Part shown: positions 1 to 8,952 of the stretch, one piece after another | How positions within the stretch are numbered: position 1 is the stretch's first letter | How the letters are laid out: the number at the start of each line of letters is the position of its first letter | Origin: Gammaproteobacteria bacterium UBA7803 | GTDB taxonomy: Bacteria > Pseudomonadota > Gammaproteobacteria > Pseudomonadales > Azotimanducaceae | DNA length: 64,000 nucleotides | Direction of reading: 5' to 3' | NCBI GenBank assembly: GCA_002480525.1 | Contig: DLCH01000030.1 | Span: forward strand, 1-64,000 | Program-made: the position numbers and the translations under genes | The notes under the pieces: model-generated | Seen by the model: the letters and a program-made list of their open reading frames with translations, nothing else | What the model was told of the DNA's origin: nothing | Databases searched by the model: none

Positions 1-1017
1 GGCGTCCGCGCCGGCGAGCACCTGCAGCGTCGCGCGCACGCCTCGGGACAGAGACTCCAGGTGGTAGCCGCCCTCCAGCACGAAGGCCAGCCGCCCGTCG
101 CAAAGTTCGTCCGCCAGATCCCGCACGACCTGAGTCATTGCCGCGAATCCGTCGTAGCTGACGTTGAGCGCCAGGTCGAGCCGGTGGGGGTCGAAACCGG
201 CGGACACCAGAATCAGATCCGGACGGAACCAGCGCGCCGCCGGCACCAGGATCTCGCGAAACGCCGTCACCAGCGCCCGGTCGCCGCTGCCCTCGGGCAG
301 CGGCACGTTGACCGTGGTGCCGCGCCCCAGACCGCCGCCGACCTCGTGAAGCTCGCCTGACCCCGGGTAGAAGGGGGCAGCCCGATGGCTGTCGAACAGC
401 ATCACGTCGGGGTCGGCCCAGAAGATCTCCTGGGTGCCGTTGGCATGGTGGGCGTCCCAGTCGACGATGAGCACGCGCCCTGCGCCCAATTCGGCCTGGG
501 CGTGGGCCGCCGCCACGGCCACGTTGTTGAACAGGCAGAACCCCCGGGCGCGGACGGGCTCGGCGTGATGACCGGGCGGACGGACCAGAGCGAAGGTGCT
601 GTCCGCCTCGCCGGCGAACACCGCTTCCACGGCACGGACCGCCGTACCCGCCGCCACCTCGGCGGCCTCGATGCTGCCGCTGGACACCGCCGTGGTGTCT
701 TCGTCCAGCCAGGCGCTGCGGCCGCGCAGCGCGTAGATGTCGTCCAGGTAGGACGTGGTGTGCACGCGCGCGAGCTGCTCCCGGGTCGCCGCGGCGCCCG
801 GCTCGAAGCGCACGCCCGCCACGGGCTCCGCTTCGAGCAGCTCACGGATCGCGGTCAGCCGCCCCGGGTGCTCGGGATAGCTCCACTGTACCTCCAGTCC
901 GGCCAGAATCTCGCGCACCCGCCTCTCCAGCCGGCCCGGCAGATACGGATCCTGAACCTCGGGCCGATGCAGCAGCATGCGCTCGTCGAACAGGGCGAGC
1001 ACGCGGCGATCGCTCAT
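1..1017 (-). CDS. Histone deacetylase-like (class II HDAC/acetylpolyamine amidohydrolase) family protein, 3' end outside window
   Basis: The ORF starts at ATG 1017 and is still open at base 1, so the C-terminus is missing (339 codons seen). The arginase/deacetylase fold motifs are clear: RPPGHHAEP near residues 146-154, GFCLFNNVA near 159-167, the metal-binding VDWDAHHANG near 185-194, SAGFDPHR near 272-279 and LEGGYHLES near 314-322. Family members are zinc hydrolases that remove acetyl groups from lysines, polyamines or small amides; the bacterial substrate cannot be told from sequence. It is divergent from the BCCT transporter at 1138, with a 120-bp gap that may carry both promoters. Confidence 0.9.
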   Translation of the reverse strand, partial: MSDRRVLALFDERMLLHRPEVQDPYLPGRLERRVREILAGLEVQWSYPEHPGRLTAIRELLEAEPVAGVRFEPGAAATREQLARVHTTSYLDDIYALRGRSAWLDEDTTAVSSGSIEAAEVAAGTAVRAVEAVFAGEADSTFALVRPPGHHAEPVRARGFCLFNNVAVAAAHAQAELGAGRVLIVDWDAHHANGTQEIFWADPDVMLFDSHRAAPFYPGSGELHEVGGGLGRGTTVNVPLPEGSGDRALVTAFREILVPAARWFRPDLILVSAGFDPHRLDLALNVSYDGFAAMTQVVRDLADELCDGRLAFVLEGGYHLESLSRGVRATLQVLAGADA

Positions 1018-1137
1018 GGGCACTGGCTCCCGACGTCGGACACCCGACGAGTATTCCAGCGCGGAACCGTACTGTCATGGGCAGGGCGCGGGCGCGCATT
1101 TGCATTACCCGACGCGACTGACCATGATGAATCGTTG

Positions 1138-3117
1138 ATGAGCCAGCCAACCGACACCAAGGGCAAGCTGGGCGTCCAGATTCATCCGCCCGTGTTTTTC
1201 GGGTCTGCCGGTCTGATCTTCGCCACGGTCCTGTTCGCCGCCGCCGCACCGGAGTACGCCGCTGGCGTGTTCTCCACCGTGCAGTCGTGGATCGTCGACA
1301 CCTTCGGCTGGTACTACCTGCTGGCGGTCACCGCGTTCCTGATCTTCTGCTTCGGTCTGGCGCTCAGCGCCCACGGCCAGATCAAGCTCGGCCCGGACCA
1401 CTCGGAGCCGGACTTCAGCTACACCTCCTGGTTCGCCATGCTGTTTTCCGCCGGCATGGGCATCGGCCTGCTGTTCTTCGGCGTCGCCGAGCCGGTGATG
1501 CATTACGTCGACCCGCCGGTCGGCGGCGGGAGCACCGTCGATGCCGCACGCGAGGCGATGTCCATCACGCTGTTCCACTGGGGCCTGCACGCCTGGGCCA
1601 TCTATGCGGTGGTCGGTCTGTCGCTCGCCTATTTCGGGTTCCGGCACAACCTGCCGCTGACCATCCGCTCCGCCCTCTACCCACTGATCGGCGATCGCAT
1701 CTACGGCCCCATCGGCGACGCCGTCGACATCTTCGCCGTGCTCGGCACCATGTTCGGCGTGGCGACCTCCCTCGGTCTCGGCGTGATGCAGGTGAACGCC
1801 GGCCTGAACTACCTGCTGGACGTGCCCGAGTCGGTGACCGTGCAGCTCGTGCTCATCGGCGGCATCACCCTGGCCGCGACGGCATCGGTGGTCGCCGGCC
1901 TGAACGCCGGCATCCGCCGGCTGTCGGAGGTGAACCTGACGCTGGCGGGTCTGCTGCTGCTGTTCGTTCTGCTGGTCGGCCCGACCCTGTATCTGATGCA
2001 GACGCTGGTGCAGAACACCGGCGAGTACCTGAGCTCCATCGTCGACCTGTCGTTCAAGCTCTATGCCTACGAGCCGACCGACTGGATCGGTGGCTGGACC
2101 CTGTTCTACTGGGGCTGGTGGATGGCCTGGTCGCCGTTCGTCGGCATGTTCATCGCGCGGGTGTCCCGGGGCCGCACGATCCGCGAGTTCATCCTCGGCG
2201 TGATGTTCGTGCCCGTGGGCTTCACCGCGATGTGGATGACGTTCTTCGGCAACACCGCCATCGACATGGAGCTCAACGGCCATGTCGGCCTGATCGCCGA
2301 CGCCGTCGCCGAGAACGTGCCGGTGGCCCTGTTCGTGCTGCTGCACGAGCTGCCCTGGAGCGGGCTCACCTCGGCGCTGGCGACGCTGCTGGTCATCACC
2401 TTCTTCGTCACCTCGTCGGACTCCGGCTCCCTGGTCATCGACATGATCACCTCCGGGGGCAACGAGGAACCGCCGGTGTGGCAGCGCATCTTCTGGGCCG
2501 TGACCGAGGGCGTTGTGGCATCGGTGCTGCTGCTGATGGGCGGCCTCACGGGGCTGCAGACCGCCGCCATCGCCGGCGCCCTGCCGTTCTCCTTCGTGAT
2601 GATCCTGGTCTGCTACGGGCTGCTCCGCGGGCTGCAGATGGAAGGACTGAAACGCCACGCCCACGGCGTGGCGCCGCCGCTGGTCGGCCACGGCAACGGC
2701 GTGCCCTGGCAGCGCATGCTGCGCAACATCGTCAGCCATGCCCGGCGGGACCAGGTGAAGCGGTTCATCGACGGCACCGTCAGCGAGGCCCTGGGCGACG
2801 TCGCCCGGGAACTGGGCAACCACGGCGTTCGGGCCGACATCTCGCGCAACGAGCACGGCGTCGGCCTGACCGTGTTCCACGAGGACGAGGCCGACTTCGT
2901 CTACGCCGTGGAGCTGCGCGGGTTCCGCAGTCCACGTTTCACCGTCACCGCGGCCCAGCAGAATGGCGGCGACACCGACCGCTACTATCGCGCCGAGGTG
3001 CATCTCGCCGAGGGCAGCCAGGGTTACGACGTGATGGGCTACACCAAGGAGCAGCTCATCAGCGACGTGCTGAGTCAGTACGACAAGCACATGCAGTTCC
3101 TGCACCTGGCGCGCTGA
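1138..3117 (+). CDS. betT: BCCT family choline/betaine/carnitine transporter (BetT-like)
   Basis: A 659-residue secondary transporter with about twelve membrane helices. The BCCT signature is present: a glycine-rich helix (FSAGMGIGLLFFGVAEPV) and the tryptophan-rich WWMAWSPFVGMFIARVSRGR segment with its conserved arginines. About 140 hydrophilic residues follow the last helix, as in long choline transporters such as BetT rather than short glycine-betaine carriers. Family members import quaternary ammonium compounds by Na+ or H+ symport for osmoprotection. I chose ATG 1138 because the conserved N-terminus begins there; the frame is open well upstream, but that sequence is antisense to the deacetylase. 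No bet oxidation genes lie nearby, so choline as substrate is an inference. Confidence 0.88.
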   Translation: MSQPTDTKGKLGVQIHPPVFFGSAGLIFATVLFAAAAPEYAAGVFSTVQSWIVDTFGWYYLLAVTAFLIFCFGLALSAHGQIKLGPDHSEPDFSYTSWFAMLFSAGMGIGLLFFGVAEPVMHYVDPPVGGGSTVDAAREAMSITLFHWGLHAWAIYAVVGLSLAYFGFRHNLPLTIRSALYPLIGDRIYGPIGDAVDIFAVLGTMFGVATSLGLGVMQVNAGLNYLLDVPESVTVQLVLIGGITLAATASVVAGLNAGIRRLSEVNLTLAGLLLLFVLLVGPTLYLMQTLVQNTGEYLSSIVDLSFKLYAYEPTDWIGGWTLFYWGWWMAWSPFVGMFIARVSRGRTIREFILGVMFVPVGFTAMWMTFFGNTAIDMELNGHVGLIADAVAENVPVALFVLLHELPWSGLTSALATLLVITFFVTSSDSGSLVIDMITSGGNEEPPVWQRIFWAVTEGVVASVLLLMGGLTGLQTAAIAGALPFSFVMILVCYGLLRGLQMEGLKRHAHGVAPPLVGHGNGVPWQRMLRNIVSHARRDQVKRFIDGTVSEALGDVARELGNHGVRADISRNEHGVGLTVFHEDEADFVYAVELRGFRSPRFTVTAAQQNGGDTDRYYRAEVHLAEGSQGYDVMGYTKEQLISDVLSQYDKHMQFLHLAR

Positions 3118-3129
3118 ACCCGCCTGGGG

Positions 3130-3261
3130 GATCGCGGCCGGGAGGCCGCTCCTACGAGGGGGTGCGTTGGTCCTGGGTTGGCGCGAGGTCCCGGCGTGGG
3201 AGCGGCCTCCTGGCCGCGATCGAATCTCGCCTGGGGATCGCGGCCGGGAGGCCGCTCCTAC
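3130..3261. repeat. REP-like palindromic repeats, three copies (+,-,+)
   Basis: Three copies of a palindromic unit of about 26 bp with a GCGGCCGGGAGGCCGC core and a GTAGGAGC end lie at about 3130-3155 (+), 3196-3221 (inverted, one mismatch) and 3236-3261 (+). They sit between the stop of the BCCT gene and the solute-binding-protein remnant. The same family recurs at 10641-10752 and 22494-22578. The layout resembles bacterial REP/BIME elements, which are usually moved by RAYT transposases; none is in the window. Confidence 0.85.
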
Positions 3262-3280
3262 GGGGGACATCGCGTCGGGG

Positions 3281-3920
3281 TCAGCGCGGCAGCGCCTTCG
3301 GCACCATCACCGGCTGATCGATCCAGCGCTCGAAACGGCGGCTGATGCGGTCCAGGTTCCGGGACCACCACTCGGCGTTGACCTCCACCGCCGTGCGCCG
3401 GTTGTCGGGCGCGGTGGGCAGCATGGCGCGGATCTGCGGCTCGATCAGCGGCAGCGCCGAGCGCCGGGCCGTATGGCACGTAGCGCATCTGGCTGGCGAG
3501 GCTGCGTGTCGCAGTGGCGAAGCGCACGAAATCCGGCGCCGCCTCGCGGTTGGCCCCGTGGCGCGGCACGCCCCAGACGTCGTAGAACCACACCTGGTGA
3601 TCCCACAGGATCTCCAGGGCCTGGCCGCGCTGCACCGCGTCGGAGACCCGGCCGCTGTACACGGAGCCCATGGCCACCTCGCCGGATTCGAGCAGCCGGA
3701 TGGCCTCCAGGCCCGTGGACCACCACTCGACGTAGGGCTTCAGCCGGGTCAGCACGTCGAAGGCCCGATCGACGCGGGCGGGCGTGTTCAGTACCTGATA
3801 CACCCGGTCCGAGTCGGCGCCGGCCACCAGCAGCCCGGCGATGTCGCGTCGGCAGATCGGCATCTCCCCCAACCATACCGGGCCATCCGGGAGATTCAAC
3901 TCGTCCCGGCGAACCGTGCG
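3281..3920 (-). pseudogene. Broken remnant of a PotD/PotF-type extracellular solute-binding protein
   Basis: The minus-strand frame encodes the C-terminal half of a polyamine-type ABC binding protein: the WWSTGLEAIRLLESGEVAMG and MRYVPYGPA segments are typical. The N-terminal half and signal peptide are missing; the frame begins directly after the in-frame E2 stop codon at 3921-3923. Near 3465-3475 the reading frame shifts, and homology resumes in another frame (SALPLIEPQIRAML, then EWWSRNLDRISRRFERW) up to a TGA at 3281-3283. It is therefore truncated and frameshifted, and probably non-functional. Its position suggests that a deletion joined it to the end of the bkd operon. Confidence 0.8.
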
Positions 3921-5339
3921 TCAGGGGGTCGACAGGAACAGGGTCGCCGGATGCTCGAGCAGGGCCTTCACGCGCTGAATCATCGCCGCCGCGTCGAAGC
4001 CGTCGACGAACCGGTGATCGAAGGAACTCGACAGGTTCATCATGGTGCGCACGGTCACGGCGCCATCCGCCACCACCGGCCGGTCCACGACCTTGTTCAC
4101 GCCGATGATGCCCACCTCCGGGTAGTTGATCACCGGGGTGGTCACGATGCCGCCCATGCGGCCGAGGCTGGTGATGGTGATGGTCGAGCCGGACAGGGCG
4201 TCGCGGCCCGCCCTGCCCTCCCGGGCGGCTTCGGCCACCCGGGCGATCTCGTCCGACAGCCGCCACAGATCCAGGCTCTGGGCATCGCGCACCACCGGCA
4301 CCTTGAGACCGTCCGGGGTCTGGGTGGCGATGCCCAGGTGCACGGGGCGGAAGGTCTGCAGCATGCCCCGCTCGGCGTCGTAGCGCGCGTTGCACTGGGG
4401 AAACTCCGCCAGCGCCCGGATCAGCGCCGTGGCGATGAACGGCAGCACCGTGAGGCGCCGCTCGTGGGTCTCCGTGAGGTGCCGCCGCAGCCGCTCGAGC
4501 TCGGTGACGTCCACTTCCTCGACGTAGGCGAAATGGGGAATCTCGCGCTTGCTCTGGGACATGCGCTCGGCGATCACCCGCCGCACGCCGATGACCTTCT
4601 GCTCCTCGAACTCGGCGCCGGAGCCGGCGCGGGTCCCGGCCGCCGGCCTGGCGACGGCGGACGAGCCGCCGCCGGCGAGGGCGGCTTCGAGGTCCCGCCG
4701 CAGAATCCGGCCGCGGGGTCCGGAGCCCGGCACGCGGCGCAGGTCGATGCCCGCTTCCTTGGCGCGACGCCGGATGGCCGGCGACGTGAGCACCTTGTCC
4801 CGCAGAGCGCGCTCGTCGGCGGCCTCCCGGTCCGCATCCTGCGTCGCGTCGGCGCCGGCGGCCGGGGCAGCCCGGGTCTGCGGCCCGGCGGACTCCGGCT
4901 CGACAGGCTCCGGCTCGACGGGCTCCGGCTCGTCGGCTTCGGCTTCGGCCGCCTCCCGCCGCTTCGATTCCTTCGCTGCCTTCGCTCCCTTCGTTTCCCG
5001 GGTGTCCTTCGTGTCCGGCGTTTCCTTCGGCGCCTGGGACGCGTCCCCGGACGGCGGCGGCGACTGCGTCCGGCCAGCGCCGCGGCCCGCCGCCTTGCCG
5101 CGGGCTTCCAGCGCGATCAGCTCCGAGCCGACCGCGACGATGTCACCGGGCTCGCCGGTGGTGCGCAGCACCGTGCCGTCCACCGGCGCAGGAACCTCCA
5201 CGTTGGCCTTGTCGGTCATCACGTCGCAGATGACGTCCCCTTCGCGGACCTTGTCGCCCACCTTGACGTGCCACTCGACGATCTCGGCCTCGACGGTGCC
5301 TTCGCCGAGGTCCGGCAGCTTGAATACGTACTCGCTCAT
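3921..5339 (-). CDS. bkdB: Branched-chain 2-oxoacid dehydrogenase complex, E2 (lipoamide acyltransferase)
   Basis: A 472-residue E2. The lipoyl domain is at about 1-78 with the lipoylated Lys44 in MTDKANVEV. A long, low-complexity Pro/Glu/Lys linker follows, then a peripheral subunit-binding domain (TSPAIRRRAKEAGIDL...GPRGRILRRDL), and a C-terminal catalytic domain with the active-site motif DHRFVDG at about 441-447. E2 carries the acyl group from E1 to CoA in valine, leucine and isoleucine breakdown. Its ATG overlaps the E1 beta stop by four bases (ATGA), indicating translational coupling. No lpdV/E3 gene follows, so the E3 must be encoded elsewhere. Confidence 0.95.
   Translation of the reverse strand: MSEYVFKLPDLGEGTVEAEIVEWHVKVGDKVREGDVICDVMTDKANVEVPAPVDGTVLRTTGEPGDIVAVGSELIALEARGKAAGRGAGRTQSPPPSGDASQAPKETPDTKDTRETKGAKAAKESKRREAAEAEADEPEPVEPEPVEPESAGPQTRAAPAAGADATQDADREAADERALRDKVLTSPAIRRRAKEAGIDLRRVPGSGPRGRILRRDLEAALAGGGSSAVARPAAGTRAGSGAEFEEQKVIGVRRVIAERMSQSKREIPHFAYVEEVDVTELERLRRHLTETHERRLTVLPFIATALIRALAEFPQCNARYDAERGMLQTFRPVHLGIATQTPDGLKVPVVRDAQSLDLWRLSDEIARVAEAAREGRAGRDALSGSTITITSLGRMGGIVTTPVINYPEVGIIGVNKVVDRPVVADGAVTVRTMMNLSSSFDHRFVDGFDAAAMIQRVKALLEHPATLFLSTP
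4891..4935. repeat. Three 15-bp direct repeats inside the E2 linker
   Basis: Three successive 15-bp units (4891-4905, 4906-4920, 4921-4935), each containing CTCCGGCTCG, encode the Pro-Glu-Pro-Val repeats of the flexible E2 linker on the minus strand. In-frame units like this can expand or contract without breaking the protein and would change only linker length. Confidence 0.7.
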
Positions 5340-6352
5340 TCCGCCTCCAGCACCTTCTCGATGGCCGCGGCCACGCGCTTCTGGCCCGGAAAGTAGTCCC
5401 ACTCGAACGCATGGGGATAGGGCGTGTCCCAGCCGCAGACCCGTTCGATGGGGGCTTCGAGATGGTAGAAGCACTCCTCCTGCACCGTCGCGGTGAGCTC
5501 GGCGCCGTAACCGGAGAAGCGGGTCGCTTCGTGCACCACGACGCACCGTCCGGTCTTCTCGACCGACTTGCGGATGGTGTCCACGTCGAGCGGCGCCAGG
5601 GTCCGCAGGTCGACGATCTCCGCGTCGGCCTCCACCCGCCGCGCCGCGGCCTGGGCCACGTGAACCATGGTGCCGTAGCACAGCACCGTGAGGTCCTCGC
5701 CCTCCTCGACGACTTCCGCCCGGCCGATGGGCACCGTGTAGTACTCCTCGGGCACCTCGCCCTTCTCGTGGGTGCTCCAGGGCACCGCGGGCTTGTCCGG
5801 GTCGCCGTCGAAGGGCCCGTTGTAGATGCGCTTGGGCTCGAAGAAGATCACCGGATCATCGTCCTCGATGGCGCTGATCAGCAGCCCTTTGGCGTCATAG
5901 GGATTGGACGGCATGATCACCTTCAGCCCGCTCACGTGGGTGAACAGGCCCTCCGGGCTCTGGGAGTGGGTCTGGCCGCCGCGGATGCCGCCGCCGCAGG
6001 GGGTGCGGATGGTCACCGGCGTGAAGAAATCCCCGGCGGTGCGGTAGCGGATGCGCGCGAGCTGGCTGGCGATCTGGTCGAAGCCGGGATAGATGTAGTC
6101 GGCGAACTGGATCTCGGCGATCGGCCGCAAGCCGTTCACCGCCATGCCGATCACCGCGCCGATGATGCCGCCTTCGGCGATGGGCGCGTCGATCACCCGG
6201 TGCTCGCCGTACTTGCGCTGCAGGCCGTCGGTGGTGCGGAAGACGCCGCCGAAGTAGCCGATGTCCTCGCCGATGATCACCACGTGGGGGTCGCGCCCCA
6301 GCATGATGTCCTGAGCCGAGTTCAGCGCCTGGATCATGTTCATCTGCGGCAT
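5336..6352 (-). CDS. bkdA2: Branched-chain 2-oxoacid dehydrogenase E1 beta subunit
   Basis: A 338-residue protein of the transketolase-like E1 beta family, with the typical start MNMIQALNSAQDIML, the IGEDIGYFGGVFRTTDGL block near residues 27-44, and the C-terminal transketolase domain (APLDVDTIRKSVEKTGRCVVVHEA). It pairs with the E1 alpha subunit to form the ThDP-dependent decarboxylase for branched-chain 2-oxoacids. It starts four bases after the E1 alpha stop and overlaps E2 by four bases, so the three genes form one transcription unit read alpha-beta-E2. Confidence 0.95.
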   Translation of the reverse strand: MPQMNMIQALNSAQDIMLGRDPHVVIIGEDIGYFGGVFRTTDGLQRKYGEHRVIDAPIAEGGIIGAVIGMAVNGLRPIAEIQFADYIYPGFDQIASQLARIRYRTAGDFFTPVTIRTPCGGGIRGGQTHSQSPEGLFTHVSGLKVIMPSNPYDAKGLLISAIEDDDPVIFFEPKRIYNGPFDGDPDKPAVPWSTHEKGEVPEEYYTVPIGRAEVVEEGEDLTVLCYGTMVHVAQAAARRVEADAEIVDLRTLAPLDVDTIRKSVEKTGRCVVVHEATRFSGYGAELTATVQEECFYHLEAPIERVCGWDTPYPHAFEWDYFPGQKRVAAAIEKVLEAE

Positions 6353-6356
6353 GGCG

Positions 6357-7607
6357 TCACTCCCCGTCCCAGTCGGCGTCCAGCGCCCGGAGGCGCTCGC
6401 GCTGCTCGATGAGGTGCTTGGGCATGTCCTTGTAGACGTCCTCGAACAGTTCGTTCCGGTCCAGGAACGGACCTTCGGTCATGGTGCCGTAGCTGCAGGC
6501 CTCCTCCCAGCACTCGGTGACGTAGTCGCGCAGTTCGTCGATCAGCTTGTCGTGCCGCTCGTCGGACCACATGCCTTCCACGATCATGTGCTGCTTGAGC
6601 CGCTCCACGGGATCGCCCAGCGGCCAGGCCTTGGCCTCGTCGCGGGGCCGGTAGCGGGACGGATCGTCGCTGGTGGAGTGGGCTCCGACCCGGTAGGTCA
6701 CGTGCTCGATCAGGGTCGGGCCGTGGCCCCGCCGCGCCCGCTCCGCGGCCCAGCGGGTGACCGCGTACACGGCGAGAAAGTCGTTGCCGTCGACCCGGAT
6801 GCTGGCGATGCCGTAGCCCGGCCCCCGGGCGGCGAAGGTGCGCCGCTCTCCGCCGGCGAATCCCTGGAAGGTGGAGATCGCCCACTGGTTGTTGATCACG
6901 TTGAGGATCACCGGCGCCTGGTAGACCGCGGCGAAGGTCATGGCATGGTGGAAGTCCGCTTCGGCGGTGGAGCCCTCGCCGATCCAGGCCGCCGCCACGT
7001 CGTCTTCGCCCTTGATGGCCGCGGCCATGGCCCAGCCGACCGCGTGGGGATACTGCACGGTGAGGTTGCCGGACACGGAGAAGATGTTGCCCCGGGCCCA
7101 GTGGTACATGATCGGCATCTGCCGGCCCTTGCACATGTCCCGGCTGTTGGACAGGCACTGGCACATCAGGTCGACGGGATTGCGGCCCCGGGCGATCTGC
7201 AGGCCCTGGGTACGGTAGTGGGGAAACAGCATGTCCGACGGCGCCAGCGCCTGGGCCGCGGCGACCGATATGGCTTCCTCGCCGAGGGACTGCATGTAGA
7301 AGGAAATCCGCCCCTGGCGCTGCATGCGCACCATGCGCTCGTCGAACAGCCGGGTGAGCAGCATGTGCCGGAGCCCCACCTGCAGATCGTGCTCGTCGAG
7401 GTGCGGATTCCACGGGCCGTTGCCCTTGTGCTGCTCGTCGAGCACGCGAACCATGTCTTCCGACAGGTGCACCATGTCGCGCACCCGGGTATTGATCTCC
7501 GGCCTCTCCACCGCACCGGCTTCGGAGATCTGCACGTAGCTGAAATCCGGATCCTCACCCGGCCGGGCGGGCGTGTGGGGCACGTGGAGGGTGGGTTTGC
7601 GGCTCAT
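6357..7607 (-). CDS. bkdA1: Branched-chain 2-oxoacid dehydrogenase E1 alpha subunit
   Basis: A 416-residue ThDP-binding E1 alpha. The thiamine diphosphate motif runs from GEGSTAEADFHHAM (about 210) to VINNQWAIST (about 237-246), and the HYRTQGLQIARG and RVGAHSTSDDPSRYRP loops are characteristic of BkdA1/BCKDHA. The ATG at 7607 follows a strong ribosome-binding site (GGAGG six bases upstream); the open frame continues upstream but without such a site. The length matches Pseudomonas BkdA1 (about 410 residues). It is the first gene of the bkd operon and is divergent from the serine hydrolase at 7733; the 125-bp gap probably holds both promoters. Confidence 0.95.
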   Translation of the reverse strand: MSRKPTLHVPHTPARPGEDPDFSYVQISEAGAVERPEINTRVRDMVHLSEDMVRVLDEQHKGNGPWNPHLDEHDLQVGLRHMLLTRLFDERMVRMQRQGRISFYMQSLGEEAISVAAAQALAPSDMLFPHYRTQGLQIARGRNPVDLMCQCLSNSRDMCKGRQMPIMYHWARGNIFSVSGNLTVQYPHAVGWAMAAAIKGEDDVAAAWIGEGSTAEADFHHAMTFAAVYQAPVILNVINNQWAISTFQGFAGGERRTFAARGPGYGIASIRVDGNDFLAVYAVTRWAAERARRGHGPTLIEHVTYRVGAHSTSDDPSRYRPRDEAKAWPLGDPVERLKQHMIVEGMWSDERHDKLIDELRDYVTECWEEACSYGTMTEGPFLDRNELFEDVYKDMPKHLIEQRERLRALDADWDGE

Positions 7608-7732
7608 CGATACCTCCGGAAACGAGAGTAGCGGCATTGTGCGCCAAACCGTCCGGGGCTGCATCGTGGCGATATTGAGACACGTTTCAAGGAAGGGCAC
7701 ACTCCCTGACGGTCAACGCACGAGGGGAGACG

Positions 7733-8944
7733 ATGGACACCGCACCCGAGCTCGCCGGATTCTCGGCGGCGCGCCTGGCGAGAATCGACGAGCACCTGCT
7801 GCAGAATTTCGTCGAGCCGCAGAAGATTCCCGGCTGCCAGGTACTGGTGGCCCGGCGGGGGCACGTCGCCCACTTCAGCACCCTGGGCCTCATGGACATC
7901 GAGCGCGGCCGGCCCATGGCGGACGACACGATCTTCCGCATCTATTCGATGACCAAGCCGATCACCTCCATCGCGCTGATGCAGCTCTACGAGCGGGGCC
8001 TGTTCCAGCTCAACGATCCCGTGCATCGGGTCGTGCCCGAATGGCGCGACGCCCGGGTGTGGGTGTCCGGCGAGGGCGACGCGATGGAAACGCGGGCGCC
8101 GGACCGGCCGATCACCTTCCGCGACATGCTCTGCCACACCGCCGGGCTGTCCTACGGCGCCACCCGGCACCCGGTGGACAAGGTCTACCGGGACCTGCAG
8201 ATCCGCCGCGGCGAAGGCGAAACGCTGTCGAGCTTCGTCGACAAGCTCACCCAGGTGCCGCTGCACTACTCGCCCGGTGAGCGCTGGATGTACTCCTACG
8301 CCACGGACGTGTGCGGCCACCTGGTGGAAGCGCTGTCCGGCATGACCCTGGACCGCTACTTCCAGAGCCACGTCTTCGAACCGCTGGGCATGACGGACAC
8401 GGCGTTTCACGTGGACGCCGGCCGGGTCGAACGATTCGCCGCCAACTATCAGCGCCGGGCCGACAAGACGCTGGCGCTCATCGACGACCCGATGGCGAGC
8501 AGCTACGCGGCCCCGCCGGCGTTCCTCTCCGGCGGCGGAGGGCTGGTGGCCACCACCGCCGACTACCTGCGCTTCTGCGACATGCTGCGCTGCGGCGGCA
8601 CCCTCGACGGCCAGCGCATCATCGGCTCGCGCACCCTGCGGATGATGACCCGCAACCATCTGGCGGGCGGCCGGGACCTGACGGAGATGGCCATCGGCGC
8701 GTTCTCCGAGACCGCCTACGAGGGCACCGGCTTCGGACTCGGATTCGCCACCACGCTGTCGGAGGTTGCCGCCGGGCAGCTCGGCGAAGGCGACTACTTC
8801 TGGGGCGGCGCCGCGTCGACCATCTTCTGGGTCGACCCGCGGGAGGATCTGGTGGTGATCTTCATGACCCAGCTCATGCCTTCCGCGACCTTCAACTTCC
8901 GCGGCCAGCTCAAGAACATCGTCTACGGCGCCATCGAGGACTGA
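7733..8944 (+). CDS. Class C beta-lactamase-fold serine hydrolase (EstB/penicillin-binding-protein-like esterase)
   Basis: A 403-residue protein without a recognisable signal peptide. The nucleophile motif is SMTK (Ser72-Lys75, within FRIYSMTKPITS), followed by the Tyr motif YSYATD after GERWMY. The GFGLGFATT and GAASTIFWVDP segments near the C-terminus are typical of the family. Such enzymes are usually esterases or amidases of cytoplasmic small molecules rather than antibiotic-resistance lactamases. Its 3' end converges on the haloalkane dehalogenase gene with an 8-bp gap. The substrate is unknown. Confidence 0.88.
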   Translation: MDTAPELAGFSAARLARIDEHLLQNFVEPQKIPGCQVLVARRGHVAHFSTLGLMDIERGRPMADDTIFRIYSMTKPITSIALMQLYERGLFQLNDPVHRVVPEWRDARVWVSGEGDAMETRAPDRPITFRDMLCHTAGLSYGATRHPVDKVYRDLQIRRGEGETLSSFVDKLTQVPLHYSPGERWMYSYATDVCGHLVEALSGMTLDRYFQSHVFEPLGMTDTAFHVDAGRVERFAANYQRRADKTLALIDDPMASSYAAPPAFLSGGGGLVATTADYLRFCDMLRCGGTLDGQRIIGSRTLRMMTRNHLAGGRDLTEMAIGAFSETAYEGTGFGLGFATTLSEVAAGQLGEGDYFWGGAASTIFWVDPREDLVVIFMTQLMPSATFNFRGQLKNIVYGAIED

Positions 8945-8952
8945 CCCCCGCC

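Noticed and set aside
1105..3270. A very long open frame antisense to the BCCT transporter (about 720 codons), with similar long antisense frames elsewhere, such as over the TonB receptor at 46459-49371.
   Set aside because: High GC content suppresses stop codons; the products are Gly/Arg/His-rich with no domains, and the sense genes have clear families.
7733..8944. Serine hydrolase considered as an antibiotic-resistance class C beta-lactamase.
   Set aside because: No signal peptide, and the SMTK/YSY context fits the EstB-type esterases.
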